From NCBI RefSeq assembly GCF_040049195.1, contig NZ_JBDZDL010000003.1: DNA of 64,000 nucleotides; one strand, given 5' to 3'. The notes below the pieces were generated by a model. The model was not told the origin of the DNA, made no database searches, and worked only from the letters and a program-made list of their open reading frames with translations. The position numbers and the translations under genes were made by a program. Positions 8,375 to 16,091 of this stretch are shown here, in pieces. The stretch is from NCEH01 sp040049195 (GTDB lineage Bacteria > Pseudomonadota > Alphaproteobacteria > Rhizobiales > Xanthobacteraceae). Numbering within the stretch: position 1 is the first letter of the stretch; every line of letters begins with the position of its first letter.

Positions 8375-9381
8375 GATCCGGCCTCGCGCGTTTGGCTGGA
8401 AGAGAGGGGAAAGGCGCGGGCGGGCGCGGCGGAAAGGAAGGCCGGGCCGTCCAGGGCAAAGGTCCAGCGTCCCAGCGGGCCCAGGCGGTTGCGCATCAAG
8501 GCGGCCTCAAGGGTCGGCAGGCCGAGCCCGCCATAAGAATCGCGCGGCGTGCTTGCGGCGGGCGCGATCACCCAGCGGGATAAAGCGGCACAGGCGGCGG
8601 GGTCCGGCCTTTGGCGCAGCAGCAGGCCGAGCACCGGGTGGGCGCGGGCCGCGAGGGAGAGCCGCCGGGTCGCCGTGAGGGCTTCGGGAAAGGGGGCGCC
8701 CACTTCGCCGAGCACGGCGGACAGCCCGCCGCATTTGAGGCCCTCCTCCATCACGAACAGCACATCCTGCGGCTTGCGCACCCGCACCAGCACCAGCGCG
8801 CCGCCGCACAGGCCGAGTTCGGCCAGGCCGGGCGCATAGAGGCTGCCCGCTTCCAGCTCCGCCAATTCGTGCTGCACCATCAGCACCGGGCGCGAGAGCT
8901 GGACGGCGGCGCGGGCCGCGAGCGCCAGGGCGAAGGCGGTGAGGGCGGCTTCCGCGCCGGGGCCGCGCGCCGCGGCCTCGTGCAGCGCGCCGAGCGTGAG
9001 CCCGCCGCCCAGCGCCGCGTCCAGCGGCGGGAGGCCGAGGGGCAGGAGCGGCCGCGGCGGGGCAAGGTCGGGGCCGGGATCGTCGAAGGGCGCCTGCTCC
9101 TGATCTTGCTTCTGGTCTTGGTCCTGTGCCCGCGTCTGGTCCCCTTTCCGGCGGCCCGCGCTCAGGCCGCTATGGTTCCCGCCGTCATGGTCCCGGCTGT
9201 CATCCCCGCCCCAATTCTCCTGTCCCCAATCGTCTTCGTCCCAATCCGCCGCCTCGCCCGCCGACCAGGGCACGGGCACGCGCGCCGGCAAGGGGGCGTT
9301 CGCCCCCCGCTCGATGGCGGAAATGCAGCGCCGCAGGCGCGCAAGCTCGCCCGCAGCGCGAGTCGCGCTCGGATTGGACAT
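8371..9381 (-). CDS. imuA: ImuA, RecA-like SOS mutagenesis accessory protein
   Basis: A 336-residue protein, first gene of the imuA-imuB-dnaE2 operon. ImuA is a RecA/SulA-like protein that tunes ImuB-DnaE2 translesion synthesis. The RecA-like core spans PLGLPPLDAALGGGLTLGALHEAAARG to the C-terminus, with VLMVQHELAELEAGSLYAPGLAELGL. It is longer than usual (240-270 residues) because residues about 40-100 form a highly acidic low-complexity stretch rich in D, E, W, G and Q (EDDWGQENWGGDD, then DQDQKQDQEQ). The ATG at 9381 starts MSNPSATRAAGELARLRR, the expected N-terminal helix; a GTG at 9507 would begin inside the LexA-controlled promoter. The stop overlaps imuB by ATGA. Confidence 0.9.
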   Translation of the reverse strand: MSNPSATRAAGELARLRRCISAIERGANAPLPARVPVPWSAGEAADWDEDDWGQENWGGDDSRDHDGGNHSGLSAGRRKGDQTRAQDQDQKQDQEQAPFDDPGPDLAPPRPLLPLGLPPLDAALGGGLTLGALHEAAARGPGAEAALTAFALALAARAAVQLSRPVLMVQHELAELEAGSLYAPGLAELGLCGGALVLVRVRKPQDVLFVMEEGLKCGGLSAVLGEVGAPFPEALTATRRLSLAARAHPVLGLLLRQRPDPAACAALSRWVIAPAASTPRDSYGGLGLPTLEAALMRNRLGPLGRWTFALDGPAFLSAAPARAFPLSSSQTREAGS

Positions 9382-9509
9382 GGGCCGTCCGTTTCGCTGG
9401 CAGCATTCCGGCGCGCGGCGCACCCTCGCCGCCCGTGCGCAATGCCGGGATCTCATGGGGGAAGCGCGAGAGCCGATCCCCGGCTTTCGCCGGCCGGGGT
9501 CGTCCACGT

Positions 9510-9524
9510 GTTCCCTATTTGTTC
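9510..9524 (-). promoter_or_regulatory. LexA (SOS) operator of the imuA-imuB-dnaE2 operon
   Basis: GTTC (9510-9513), seven bases, GTTC (9521-9524) is a perfect alphaproteobacterial LexA direct repeat GTTC-N7-GTTC. Read on the minus strand it lies about 130 bases before the imuA ATG, just downstream of a TATAAG (-10-like) word, so LexA bound here would cover the transcription start. DNA damage would release it. The class of site is well established for Rhizobiales; binding here is inferred. Confidence 0.88.
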
Positions 9525-9571
9525 TTATAGATTCCGGAACGGCGCGGGAGAGTCAAGCGCGCCGGGAGGGA

Positions 9572-10591
9572 TCAGCGCTCGGTCAGCTTCAGCTCGATGC
9601 GCCGGTTACGGGCCTGGGCGTCGTCCGTGGTGCCGGGATCGATGGGCTGGTATTCGCCGAAGCCGGCCGCGATCAGATGGGAGGGCTGCACCCCTTTGGC
9701 GATCAGATACTGCACCACCGCGATCGCACGGGCCGCCGACAATTCCCAGTTGGAGGGAAATTGCGGGGTCGAAATGGGCCGGCTGTCGGTATGCCCGTCC
9801 ACCCGCAGCGCCCAGGAAATATCGGGCGGGATCTGCTTTTCCAGATCGAGGATGGCGCCGGCGAGCTGGTCGAGCGCGGGGAGGGCCTCCGGGCGCGGGG
9901 TGGCGGAGCCGCGATCGAAGAACACCTCGGACTGGAACACGAAGCGGTCGCCGACGACGCGGATGTCCGGCCGGTTACCGAGAATCTCGCGCAGGCGGCC
10001 GAAGAATTCGGAGCGGAAGCGGCTCAGCTCCTGCACCCTCTGGGCAAGCGCCACGTTCAGCCGCTGGCCGAGGTCGGCGATGCGGGTCTGGCTTTCCTTG
10101 TCGCGCTGCTCGGAGGCGTTGAGCGCCTCTTCCAGCGCCGCCATCTGGCGCCGCAAAGCGGAAATCTGCTGGTTCAGCAATTCGATCTGGGCGAGCGCGC
10201 GGGAGGCGGCATCCTTCTGGATGTCCACTTCGCGCGAAAGCGCCCGTTCGCGCGAGGGGTCGGGCGCCGCCGGGGCGGCGCTCAGCTGGCCCTTGAGGCG
10301 GTCGCGCTCGGCGGTGGTGGCGTCGAGATTGGCGCGCAGGGCGCTCAATTCGCCTTCCGCCGTCAGCCCGGTCGCCCGCTCCAGGGACAAAAGCTCGGTG
10401 AGCTGGCGGATCTGCGCCTGCAATTTCTGCATGGCGTCGTCCTTGCCCGAGATGTCCTGGGTCAGGAAGAACTGGGTGATCATGAACACGGAGAGCAGGA
10501 AGATGAATACCAGCAGCAAGGTGGACAAGGCGTCCACGAAGCCGGGCCAGTAATCGATCGTGCGCTCGCGGCTGCGCCGGCCGAGGGCCAT
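9572..10591 (-). CDS. OmpA/MotB-type peptidoglycan-binding protein with one membrane helix (non-flagellar stator-like partner)
   Basis: A 339-residue protein with a MotB-like plan: a short cytoplasmic N-terminus, one membrane helix carrying a conserved aspartate (YWPGFVDALSTLLLVFIFLL), a coiled coil of about 150 residues, and a C-terminal OmpA domain (VDGHTDSRPI, ELSAARAIAVVQYL, AGFGEYQP, NRRIELKL) that binds peptidoglycan. The gene begins 2 bases after the stop of the MotA/TolQ-like gene, so the two form an operon and probably a proton-driven 5:2 complex. It is not next to flagellar genes. The pair resembles the ZorA/ZorB module of Zorya defence in architecture, but no zorC, zorD or zorE neighbour is present. 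Confidence 0.85.
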   Translation of the reverse strand: MALGRRSRERTIDYWPGFVDALSTLLLVFIFLLSVFMITQFFLTQDISGKDDAMQKLQAQIRQLTELLSLERATGLTAEGELSALRANLDATTAERDRLKGQLSAAPAAPDPSRERALSREVDIQKDAASRALAQIELLNQQISALRRQMAALEEALNASEQRDKESQTRIADLGQRLNVALAQRVQELSRFRSEFFGRLREILGNRPDIRVVGDRFVFQSEVFFDRGSATPRPEALPALDQLAGAILDLEKQIPPDISWALRVDGHTDSRPISTPQFPSNWELSAARAIAVVQYLIAKGVQPSHLIAAGFGEYQPIDPGTTDDAQARNRRIELKLTER

Positions 10592-10593
10592 GC

Positions 10594-11706
10594 TCAGGCC
10601 CCCCGGCCGCCGCGGCCCGGCCCCGGCGCGTCCGCGTCATAGGTGTCCAGGGTCTGGTCCAGCCGGTCGACGATGCGGCGCAATTCCTCCTGCTGGCCGG
10701 TCTGCACCTCGATCATCTGCTTCATCAGCGCCTGTTCGGAGCGCATGTGGGTGACCAGGCCCTGAAGGCTCTCGGCCAGCTGGGCAACCGCCGAGGTCAC
10801 GCGCTGGGAGCCGGCCTCGTTCAGCGTGCGCTCCAGCTTCGCCATGGCATCCACCAGAGGTGCCACATCCAGCTGCGGCGGGGGCGGCAGGGCGAGGGGA
10901 GGGGCGGCCGGAACCGCCGCCGCGCTCGCATGGGGCAAGGCGGAGAGCGTCGGCATGCGCTCGCGCGGCATGGGCCCGACCGGATCGCCCAGATCCTCCA
11001 CCGTGGTGGAGAGCCAGTCCTCGAGATCGGTATAGAAGCGGCTCTGCGCCTGGCCGGCCTGGAGATCGAGGAAGCCGAGGATCAGCGAGCCGGCGAGGCC
11101 GAACAAGGAGGACGAAAAGGAAATGCCCATGCCGGCGAGCGGGGCGGAGAGGCCGCGCTTGATCTCGTCGAACATGGAGCCGCTGTCGGGCCGCACCTCC
11201 AGCGAGGAGATCACCCCGCCGATGGAGGAGACGGTCTCCAGCAGGCCCCAGAAGGTGCCGAGCAGGCCGAGGAACACCAGCAGGCCGGTGAGATAGCGCG
11301 CGGTGTCGCGCGCCTCGTCGAGCCGCGTGCCGATGGAATCCAGGATCGACCGCATGGTGGATTGGGAGATCGCCATGCGGCCCATCCGGTCGCCCAGCAG
11401 CGCGGCCATGGGGGCGAGCAGGGTGGGCGCGCGGGCAACGGCGAGGCCGGGATCGGCGAGGCGGAAGGAATTCACCCATTCCACCTCCGCGAACAGCCGC
11501 GACACCTGGCGGATGGCGAGGATGATGCCGCAGGCCAGCACGCCGAAGATCACGGCATTAAGGCCCGGATTGTTGAGGAAGGCGGCCTGGATCTGCTGGT
11601 AGAGCACCGCGGCGAGGGCGGCACAGAGCAGGAGGAAGATGATCATCCGCACCAGGAAGATGCGGGGAGAAGACACCTTTACGTACGGATCAACGACACG
11701 CGCCAT
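10594..11706 (-). CDS. MotA/TolQ/ExbB-family proton channel protein
   Basis: A 370-residue inner-membrane protein. Helices are visible near the N-terminus (IFLVRMIIFLLLCAALAAVLY, LNAVIFGVLACGIILAI) and the family channel helices follow: GLLVFLGLLGTFWGLLETV and LAGMGISFSSSLFGLAGSLILGF. These match the MotA/TolQ/ExbB signature with the conserved threonine. The C-terminal third is a cytoplasmic proline/alanine-rich linker and a short coiled coil. The ATG at 11706 is preceded by GGGAG at six bases; the longer open frame to 11751 lacks such a site. It is the first gene of the two-gene operon with the OmpA/MotB-like protein. Energised by the proton gradient by family analogy; the driven process is unknown. 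Confidence 0.87.
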   Translation of the reverse strand: MARVVDPYVKVSSPRIFLVRMIIFLLLCAALAAVLYQQIQAAFLNNPGLNAVIFGVLACGIILAIRQVSRLFAEVEWVNSFRLADPGLAVARAPTLLAPMAALLGDRMGRMAISQSTMRSILDSIGTRLDEARDTARYLTGLLVFLGLLGTFWGLLETVSSIGGVISSLEVRPDSGSMFDEIKRGLSAPLAGMGISFSSSLFGLAGSLILGFLDLQAGQAQSRFYTDLEDWLSTTVEDLGDPVGPMPRERMPTLSALPHASAAAVPAAPPLALPPPPQLDVAPLVDAMAKLERTLNEAGSQRVTSAVAQLAESLQGLVTHMRSEQALMKQMIEVQTGQQEELRRIVDRLDQTLDTYDADAPGPGRGGRGA

Positions 11707-11902
11707 TTTCGCTCCCGCAGGCCGTTCCCCTGACAACGGACTATGGCACACATCGGTTCAAATGGAACCGCGCCCGGCGCATGGCCGGGCAAATTGGAGC
11801 GGTGCGAAGATAGGGCGCAACCGAAGCCGGGGCGGCGGCCTTCCCGCGCCGCACGCCGTGGCGCAGGGCGGCAACCGCAGGTCGGCGCTCGGGAAATAGG
11901 CC

Positions 11903-12691
11903 TCAGGCCGCCTTCAGCAGCGCCAGAAGGTCGCGCCGCATGTCCTCGTTGCCGGCGATCACGTCGCCCTTCTCGAGGATCTGGTCGCCGCCGTCGAGAT
12001 CGGACACATAGCCGCCCGCCTCGCGCACCAGGAGGATGCCGGCCGCCATGTCCCACGCGGAGAGATTGCGCTCCCAGAACGCATCGAACCGTCCCGCCGC
12101 CACCCAGGCGAGGTCGAGCGCGGCCGAGCCAGTGCGGCGCAGGCCGGCGACCTGGGTCTGCACCTTGGCGAGTTCGCGGTTGAAGCGCGCGTGATCGCCC
12201 CGGCCCATGTGGGGCAGGCCGCAGCACACCACCGATTCGGCAAGCTTGCGGCGCCCCGCGACGCGCAGGCGGCGGTCGTTGAGATAGGCGCCCTGGCCTT
12301 TTTCGGCGACGAACAATTCGTCGGTCACGGGATTGAAGATGACGCCGGCGAACGGCGCGCCGTTGCGCACCAGCGCCACCGAAATGGCGAACAGGGGAAT
12401 GCCGTGCAGGAAGTTGGTGGTGCCGTCGAGCGGGTCGATGACCCACTCATTGGCCGGATCGGTGCCTTCCACCCGGCCGCGTTCCTCCATCAGGAAGCTG
12501 AAGCCGGGACGGGAGCGGGAGAGTTCCGTGAACAGAATCTCCTCGGCCTTGCGGTCCGCCGCCGAGACGAAATCCGCCGGGCCCTTCACCGATACCTGGA
12601 GATTTTCGACCTCGCCGAAATCGCGGGTGAGGCCGCGCGCGGCCTTGCGGACGGCCTGGACCATGACGGTGATGAGCGGAGAGCGGATCAT
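11903..12691 (-). CDS. Inositol monophosphatase family protein (SuhB-like)
   Basis: A 262-residue Mg2+-dependent phosphatase of the IMPase/FBPase fold. Metal and phosphate ligands are present in order: MEERG (E of motif 1), WVIDPLDGTTNFLHGIP (motif 2), and the late WDMAAGILLVREAGG (motif 3). In Rhizobiales such proteins are annotated as SuhB or inositol-1-monophosphatase; the true substrate may be inositol phosphate, histidinol phosphate or a sugar phosphate. The start MIRSPLITVMVQAVRKA matches the usual SuhB N-terminus; a second ATG lies five codons upstream at 12706. The gene follows the Sel1 gene after 199 bases, so co-transcription is possible but not obvious. Confidence 0.9.
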   Translation of the reverse strand: MIRSPLITVMVQAVRKAARGLTRDFGEVENLQVSVKGPADFVSAADRKAEEILFTELSRSRPGFSFLMEERGRVEGTDPANEWVIDPLDGTTNFLHGIPLFAISVALVRNGAPFAGVIFNPVTDELFVAEKGQGAYLNDRRLRVAGRRKLAESVVCCGLPHMGRGDHARFNRELAKVQTQVAGLRRTGSAALDLAWVAAGRFDAFWERNLSAWDMAAGILLVREAGGYVSDLDGGDQILEKGDVIAGNEDMRRDLLALLKAA

Positions 12692-12890
12692 GTCTCGAAA
12701 AACCATTCCTGCCATGCGGCATGGGCGCCGGCGCCGTCCGTCGGGGACGATGGGCCGGCCACGCCGCTGTGAGGGCGCAGACCCGGCGGCGCGAAGGCGC
12801 TCCGCTCCTGGCCGGTTCTGCAAAAGGAGGCCGCGCGTGCGACCGTCAATTGAATTGAGCGCGATCCTCTGCCCGTCCCGCAAGGCCGCG

Positions 12891-14021
12891 TCAAGGCTGG
12901 ACCGCGTTGGGGGTGAGGGCGATCCACTTGCGGGCGACGTCTTCCGCCTTCTTGCGATCCTCGGGCGAGAGGCTCTCAACCACCCCGTCGAGATAGGGAT
13001 CGCCGAGCCCCTGCGCCTTGGCCAGCATGTGCCAAGCGGCGGCGGCCACCTTGTTCTGCGGTGCGCCGCGTCCCACCGAGAGCACGCGGGCATAGCGGTT
13101 CTGGGCGATCGCATTGCCGGCGAGGGCGGCCTTGCGGAACAAGGCGGCGCCCGCCGCCTCATCCTTCGGCACGCCATTGCCGTTGAAGGTCGCGATGGCG
13201 AGTTCCACCTCGGCGGTCACGTGATCCTGCTGGGCGGCGGCGGTCAGATATTTGATCGCCGCCGCCTTGTCGACAGGCACGCCGTTGCCGGCATTCAGCA
13301 GCACCGACAGGGCATATTGGGCATCCGCGACCCCACCGTCGGCGCCCTGCTTGAAATAGGTCGCCGCCTTGGTGAAATCCTGCGTGACGCCGCGCCCCTG
13401 GAGATAGATCAGGCCGAGATTATAGGCGGCGGCCGGATTGCCGGTCTTGGCCGATTGCTCGAACCATTTCTGCGCGGCGGTCTCATCCACCGCCTTGCCC
13501 TGTCCGGTCAGATTCATCATGCCGAGCGCGAACATGGCGTTTCCGGACCCGGCCTTGGCGGCGCGCTCGTACCATTGCGTCGCCTTCGCGGGATCGTAGG
13601 GCACGCCATAGCCGCGCGCGAACAATTCCCCGAGCAGGGTCATGGCGGCGGGATCATTGCCGGCCTCGACCCGCTTCATGGCTTCTTTATAGGCAGTCAG
13701 ATAATTGCCCGCCTGATAGGCGCCGAAGGCCACGTCCACGGGGCCGCTCGGCGTCGGGGCGGGCGCGGCTGCGGCCGGTGGCGCCGCCGGGGCGGGCGCG
13801 GGTTTGGCGCCATTGGCCCCGTTGCCGCTCTTGGCGCTGGCCGCACCCGTGGCAGGGGGCTTCTGCCCGGTCTGCGGCTGCGCGCATAGCGGCGCGGCAA
13901 GACCGACCAGCAGGAGTGCCGTCGCGCCGGCGCGCAGTGCCAGGCTCCGGCCCCGGAACAGGCCTGGGCTTTGCGGGCGCGTTTCGGCCCGAAAGATGTC
14001 GCGAACCACGGGCAACCGCAT
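12891..14021 (-). CDS. Secreted Sel1/TPR-repeat protein
   Basis: A 376-residue exported protein. A signal peptide is visible (LALRAGATALLLVGLAAPLCAQPQ), then an alanine/proline/lysine-rich linker to about residue 95, then about six Sel1-like repeats (for example AMTLLGELFARGYGVPYDPAKATQWYERAAKAG, NPAAAYNLGLIYLQGRGV, AQYALSVLLNAGNGV). Sel1 repeats mediate protein-protein contacts, often in the envelope. The start codon shares one base with the stop of the ThiE-like gene (TGATG), so translation is coupled, although the functional link is not understood. No catalytic motif is present. Confidence 0.88.
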   Translation of the reverse strand: MRLPVVRDIFRAETRPQSPGLFRGRSLALRAGATALLLVGLAAPLCAQPQTGQKPPATGAASAKSGNGANGAKPAPAPAAPPAAAAPAPTPSGPVDVAFGAYQAGNYLTAYKEAMKRVEAGNDPAAMTLLGELFARGYGVPYDPAKATQWYERAAKAGSGNAMFALGMMNLTGQGKAVDETAAQKWFEQSAKTGNPAAAYNLGLIYLQGRGVTQDFTKAATYFKQGADGGVADAQYALSVLLNAGNGVPVDKAAAIKYLTAAAQQDHVTAEVELAIATFNGNGVPKDEAAGAALFRKAALAGNAIAQNRYARVLSVGRGAPQNKVAAAAWHMLAKAQGLGDPYLDGVVESLSPEDRKKAEDVARKWIALTPNAVQP

Positions 14022-14647
14022 CAAGGCGCGGTCTCCACCGCTGCGATCCGGGCGGCGATCTCGCCGATGCGCGCTTCCGCATCGGCGCCGGTGATCCAGT
14101 CGCCCGACAAAGCGATGAAATCGGCCCCGGCGCGGGCCAGCTGCTCCGCTTCCTCGGCGGAGGTGGCGACGCCCACGCAGGGCACCTCGAACACTTCCGC
14201 CCACCAGGCGATCATGTCGAGCACATCCTCGAACGGCGGGGCATCCGCCTCCCAGCCGCCGAACAGCACGTAATCGGCGCCGGCCTCCCCCGCTTCCATG
14301 GCGTCGTGGCGGGAGGTGAGGCCGCCCGCGCCGGCGATGCGCGCCGGCTTGAGGGTGCCGATGGCTTTCTTCAGCGCCGCGACGCTGGAGAGGTGGGCGC
14401 CGTCGGTGTCGATGTCGATCGCCACATCGGCGCGTCCATCGACGATCAGGGCGGCGTCCGCCTCCTGCACCGGGGCCATCAGGCCACGCAGCCGGTCCTT
14501 CTCGCCCTTGCCCTCGCCCATGCGGGCGATGACGGCGGCCACGTCTCCGGCGCGCACCCGCGCGGCGACGGCGCTGCGGCCCAAGGCCGGCGCGGCGGGA
14601 AGGATCAGCATGAGCCGGGCGCCTTGCGCCTGCTGTGTGTTCGACAT
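14021..14647 (-). CDS. ThiE/TenI-fold protein, divergent thiamine phosphate synthase-like
   Basis: A 208-residue TIM-barrel protein related to thiamine phosphate synthase. Recognisable parts are LRGLMAPVQEADAALIVDGRADVAIDIDTDGAHL, GAGGLTSRHDAMEAGEAGADYVLFGGWE and GADFIALSGDWI. The HLGQxD loop and the PvfxTxTK phosphate loop of genuine ThiE are not seen: DGAHL is followed by SSVAAL, and GADYVLFGG by WEADAPP. It may therefore have lost or changed its thiazole/pyrimidine phosphate specificity. The gene is translationally coupled to the downstream Sel1 gene (TGATG). The start at 14647 (MSNTQQAQG) is the first ATG after a non-conserved open stretch. Pipelines would call it thiE. Confidence 0.75.
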   Translation of the reverse strand: MSNTQQAQGARLMLILPAAPALGRSAVAARVRAGDVAAVIARMGEGKGEKDRLRGLMAPVQEADAALIVDGRADVAIDIDTDGAHLSSVAALKKAIGTLKPARIAGAGGLTSRHDAMEAGEAGADYVLFGGWEADAPPFEDVLDMIAWWAEVFEVPCVGVATSAEEAEQLARAGADFIALSGDWITGADAEARIGEIAARIAAVETAP

Positions 14648-14726
14648 GGGTCCGATCGGTCTGCCAAGAAGCGGGCGAAAACACGGCCGACGCACTGCGA
14701 CCGTGCAGGATGGCTAAGCACGCGCT

Positions 14727-14818
14727 GGTCAGCTGGCATCGCAAGCTGACCGGATAACGCGTTCTCTCATAAATGCTTAGAGACGGGTTCACCGCTCAGG
14801 TTGTTTCAACCTCAGCGG
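14727..14818. repeat. Double inverted-repeat element (candidate dispersed palindromic repeat)
   Basis: Two hairpins sit in tandem. The first has perfect arms GGTCAGCT (14727-14734) and AGCTGACC (14744-14751). The second has 12-base arms CCGCTCAGGTTG (14792-14803) and CAACCTCAGCGG (14807-14818) with a TTT loop and a single C-C mismatch. There is no T-run, so neither looks like a terminator. The layout resembles small intergenic mosaic repeats known in Rhizobiales; multiplicity in this genome cannot be seen from one window. Confidence 0.55.
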
Positions 14819-14940
14819 ATCAGGCTCTAGTCCGACTGGGCGGGAAAAAGCAAGCGCCGCTCGCCGCTGAAGGGGTCGCGAAGGCGTTTCCGGGCGTTTC
14901 CCGCCCGCCTTGCCCCTCTCATGTCCTCCGCGCGACACGA

Positions 14941-14975
14941 AAAAAGCCCGCCCCCGATGCGGGGACGGGCTTTTT
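14941..14975 (-). terminator. Rho-independent terminator of the aldolase gene
   Basis: A GC-rich stem AAAAAGCCCG...CGGGCTTTTT with CCCC/GGGG extending it around a short GATGC centre. On the minus strand it lies 21 bases after the aldolase stop and ends in six T residues. Because both flanks are A/T runs it could also act on the other strand. Confidence 0.85.
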
Positions 14976-14995
14976 CAACTGATGGAGGCAGAGGC

Positions 14996-16018
14996 TCAGG
15001 CGGCCTTCTGTTCCTGCGCGCTGGTCCACTGGCCGAGGGCGGCGAGCGAATTCATGCGGGCACGGTGGGTGAAGGCGGCCTGCGCGGCGGCAACATTTTC
15101 CGCCTTGCCGGACCAGGCCTTCTGCGGCGCGGCCTGGAGGGCGCGGCCGTAGGAATAGGTGAGCTTCCAGGGCAGGCCGCCCAGCTTCACCATGGCGTCG
15201 AGATGGGCGGTGGCGTCCTCGTCCGACTGGCCGCCGGAGAGGAAGGCGATGCCCGGCACGGCGGACGGCACGCAGCTCTTGAGCACGCGCACGGTCTTTT
15301 CCGCCACGTCCTCGACCGAAGCCTGGGTGCGGGCCTTCTTGCCCGGCACGATCATGTTGGGCTTCAGCACCATGCCTTCCAGGCGCACGCGCTGATAATA
15401 CAGTTCCTCGAACACGGTCTTGAGGACCCATTCGGTGACTTCGTAGCAGCGGTCGATGCCGTGGTCGCCGTCCATCAGCACTTCCGGCTCGACGATCGGG
15501 ACGATCTTGTTTTCCTGGCACAGGGCCGCATAGCGGGCCAGCGCATGGGCATTGGCGCGCAGGGCGGTGTAGGTGGGGATGCCGGCGCCGATGTCGATCA
15601 CCGCGCGCCACTTCGCGAACCGGGCGCCGAGGTCGTAATATTCCTTCAGCCGGCCGCCGAGGCCGTCGAGGCCCTCGGTGATGGTCTCGCCGGGGCAGAA
15701 GGCGAGGGGCTTGGCGCCCGCGTCCACCTTGATGCCGGGAATGGCGCCGGCATCCTGGATCAGTTGCACGAGGGGCGTGCCGTCCTTGGCCTTCTGGCGG
15801 ATGGTCTCGTCGAACAGGATGACGCCGGAGATGTAGTCCTGCATCGCTTCCTTGGTGCGGAACATCAGCTCGCGATAATCGCGGCGATTGTCCTCGGTGT
15901 TCTCGACGCCGATGGCGTCGAACCGCTTCTTGATGGTGCTGGTGCTCTCGTCTGCGGCCAGGATGCCCTTGCCGTCGGCCACCATTTTCTGCGCGATCGC
16001 GTCAAGCTCAGCCGTCAT
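14996..16018 (-). CDS. Fructose-bisphosphate aldolase, class I
   Basis: A 340-residue class I (Schiff base) aldolase that interconverts fructose-1,6-bisphosphate with DHAP and glyceraldehyde-3-phosphate; similar enzymes also act on sedoheptulose bisphosphate. Family markers are GKGILAADESTSTIKKRF at the N-terminus, PIVEPEVLMDGDH, LEGMVLKPNMIVPG (with the Schiff-base lysine in LKPNM) and FLSGGQSDEDA. It lies 73 bases downstream of pgk, making a tkt-gap-pgk-fba cluster. Two adjacent ATG codons (16021 and 16018) follow a GGTGGACG element; the second has the better spacing. A strong terminator follows. Confidence 0.93.
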   Translation of the reverse strand: MTAELDAIAQKMVADGKGILAADESTSTIKKRFDAIGVENTEDNRRDYRELMFRTKEAMQDYISGVILFDETIRQKAKDGTPLVQLIQDAGAIPGIKVDAGAKPLAFCPGETITEGLDGLGGRLKEYYDLGARFAKWRAVIDIGAGIPTYTALRANAHALARYAALCQENKIVPIVEPEVLMDGDHGIDRCYEVTEWVLKTVFEELYYQRVRLEGMVLKPNMIVPGKKARTQASVEDVAEKTVRVLKSCVPSAVPGIAFLSGGQSDEDATAHLDAMVKLGGLPWKLTYSYGRALQAAPQKAWSGKAENVAAAQAAFTHRARMNSLAALGQWTSAQEQKAA

Positions 16019-16091
16019 CATTTCGTCCACCCATCTGAAAAGCCGCTTTTGCGGCCGATTTGACCCTGGAACCGATTTTAGCAAACACGCC

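Larger units (their letters stand above)
14648..14995. other. Intergenic region between the aldolase and ThiE-like genes with hairpins
   Basis: A 348-base gap without a gene. It contains, in order, a GGTCAGCT...AGCTGACC hairpin (14727-14751), a 12-base-arm hairpin (14792-14818) and the aldolase terminator (14941-14975). The promoter for the ThiE-like/Sel1 operon must be here but was not pinned down. Confidence 0.6.

Noticed and set aside
9572..11706. Zorya phage defence system
   Set aside because: Only the ZorA/ZorB-like pair is present; no zorC, zorD or zorE nearby, and the OmpA/MotA pair is compatible with a housekeeping envelope role.
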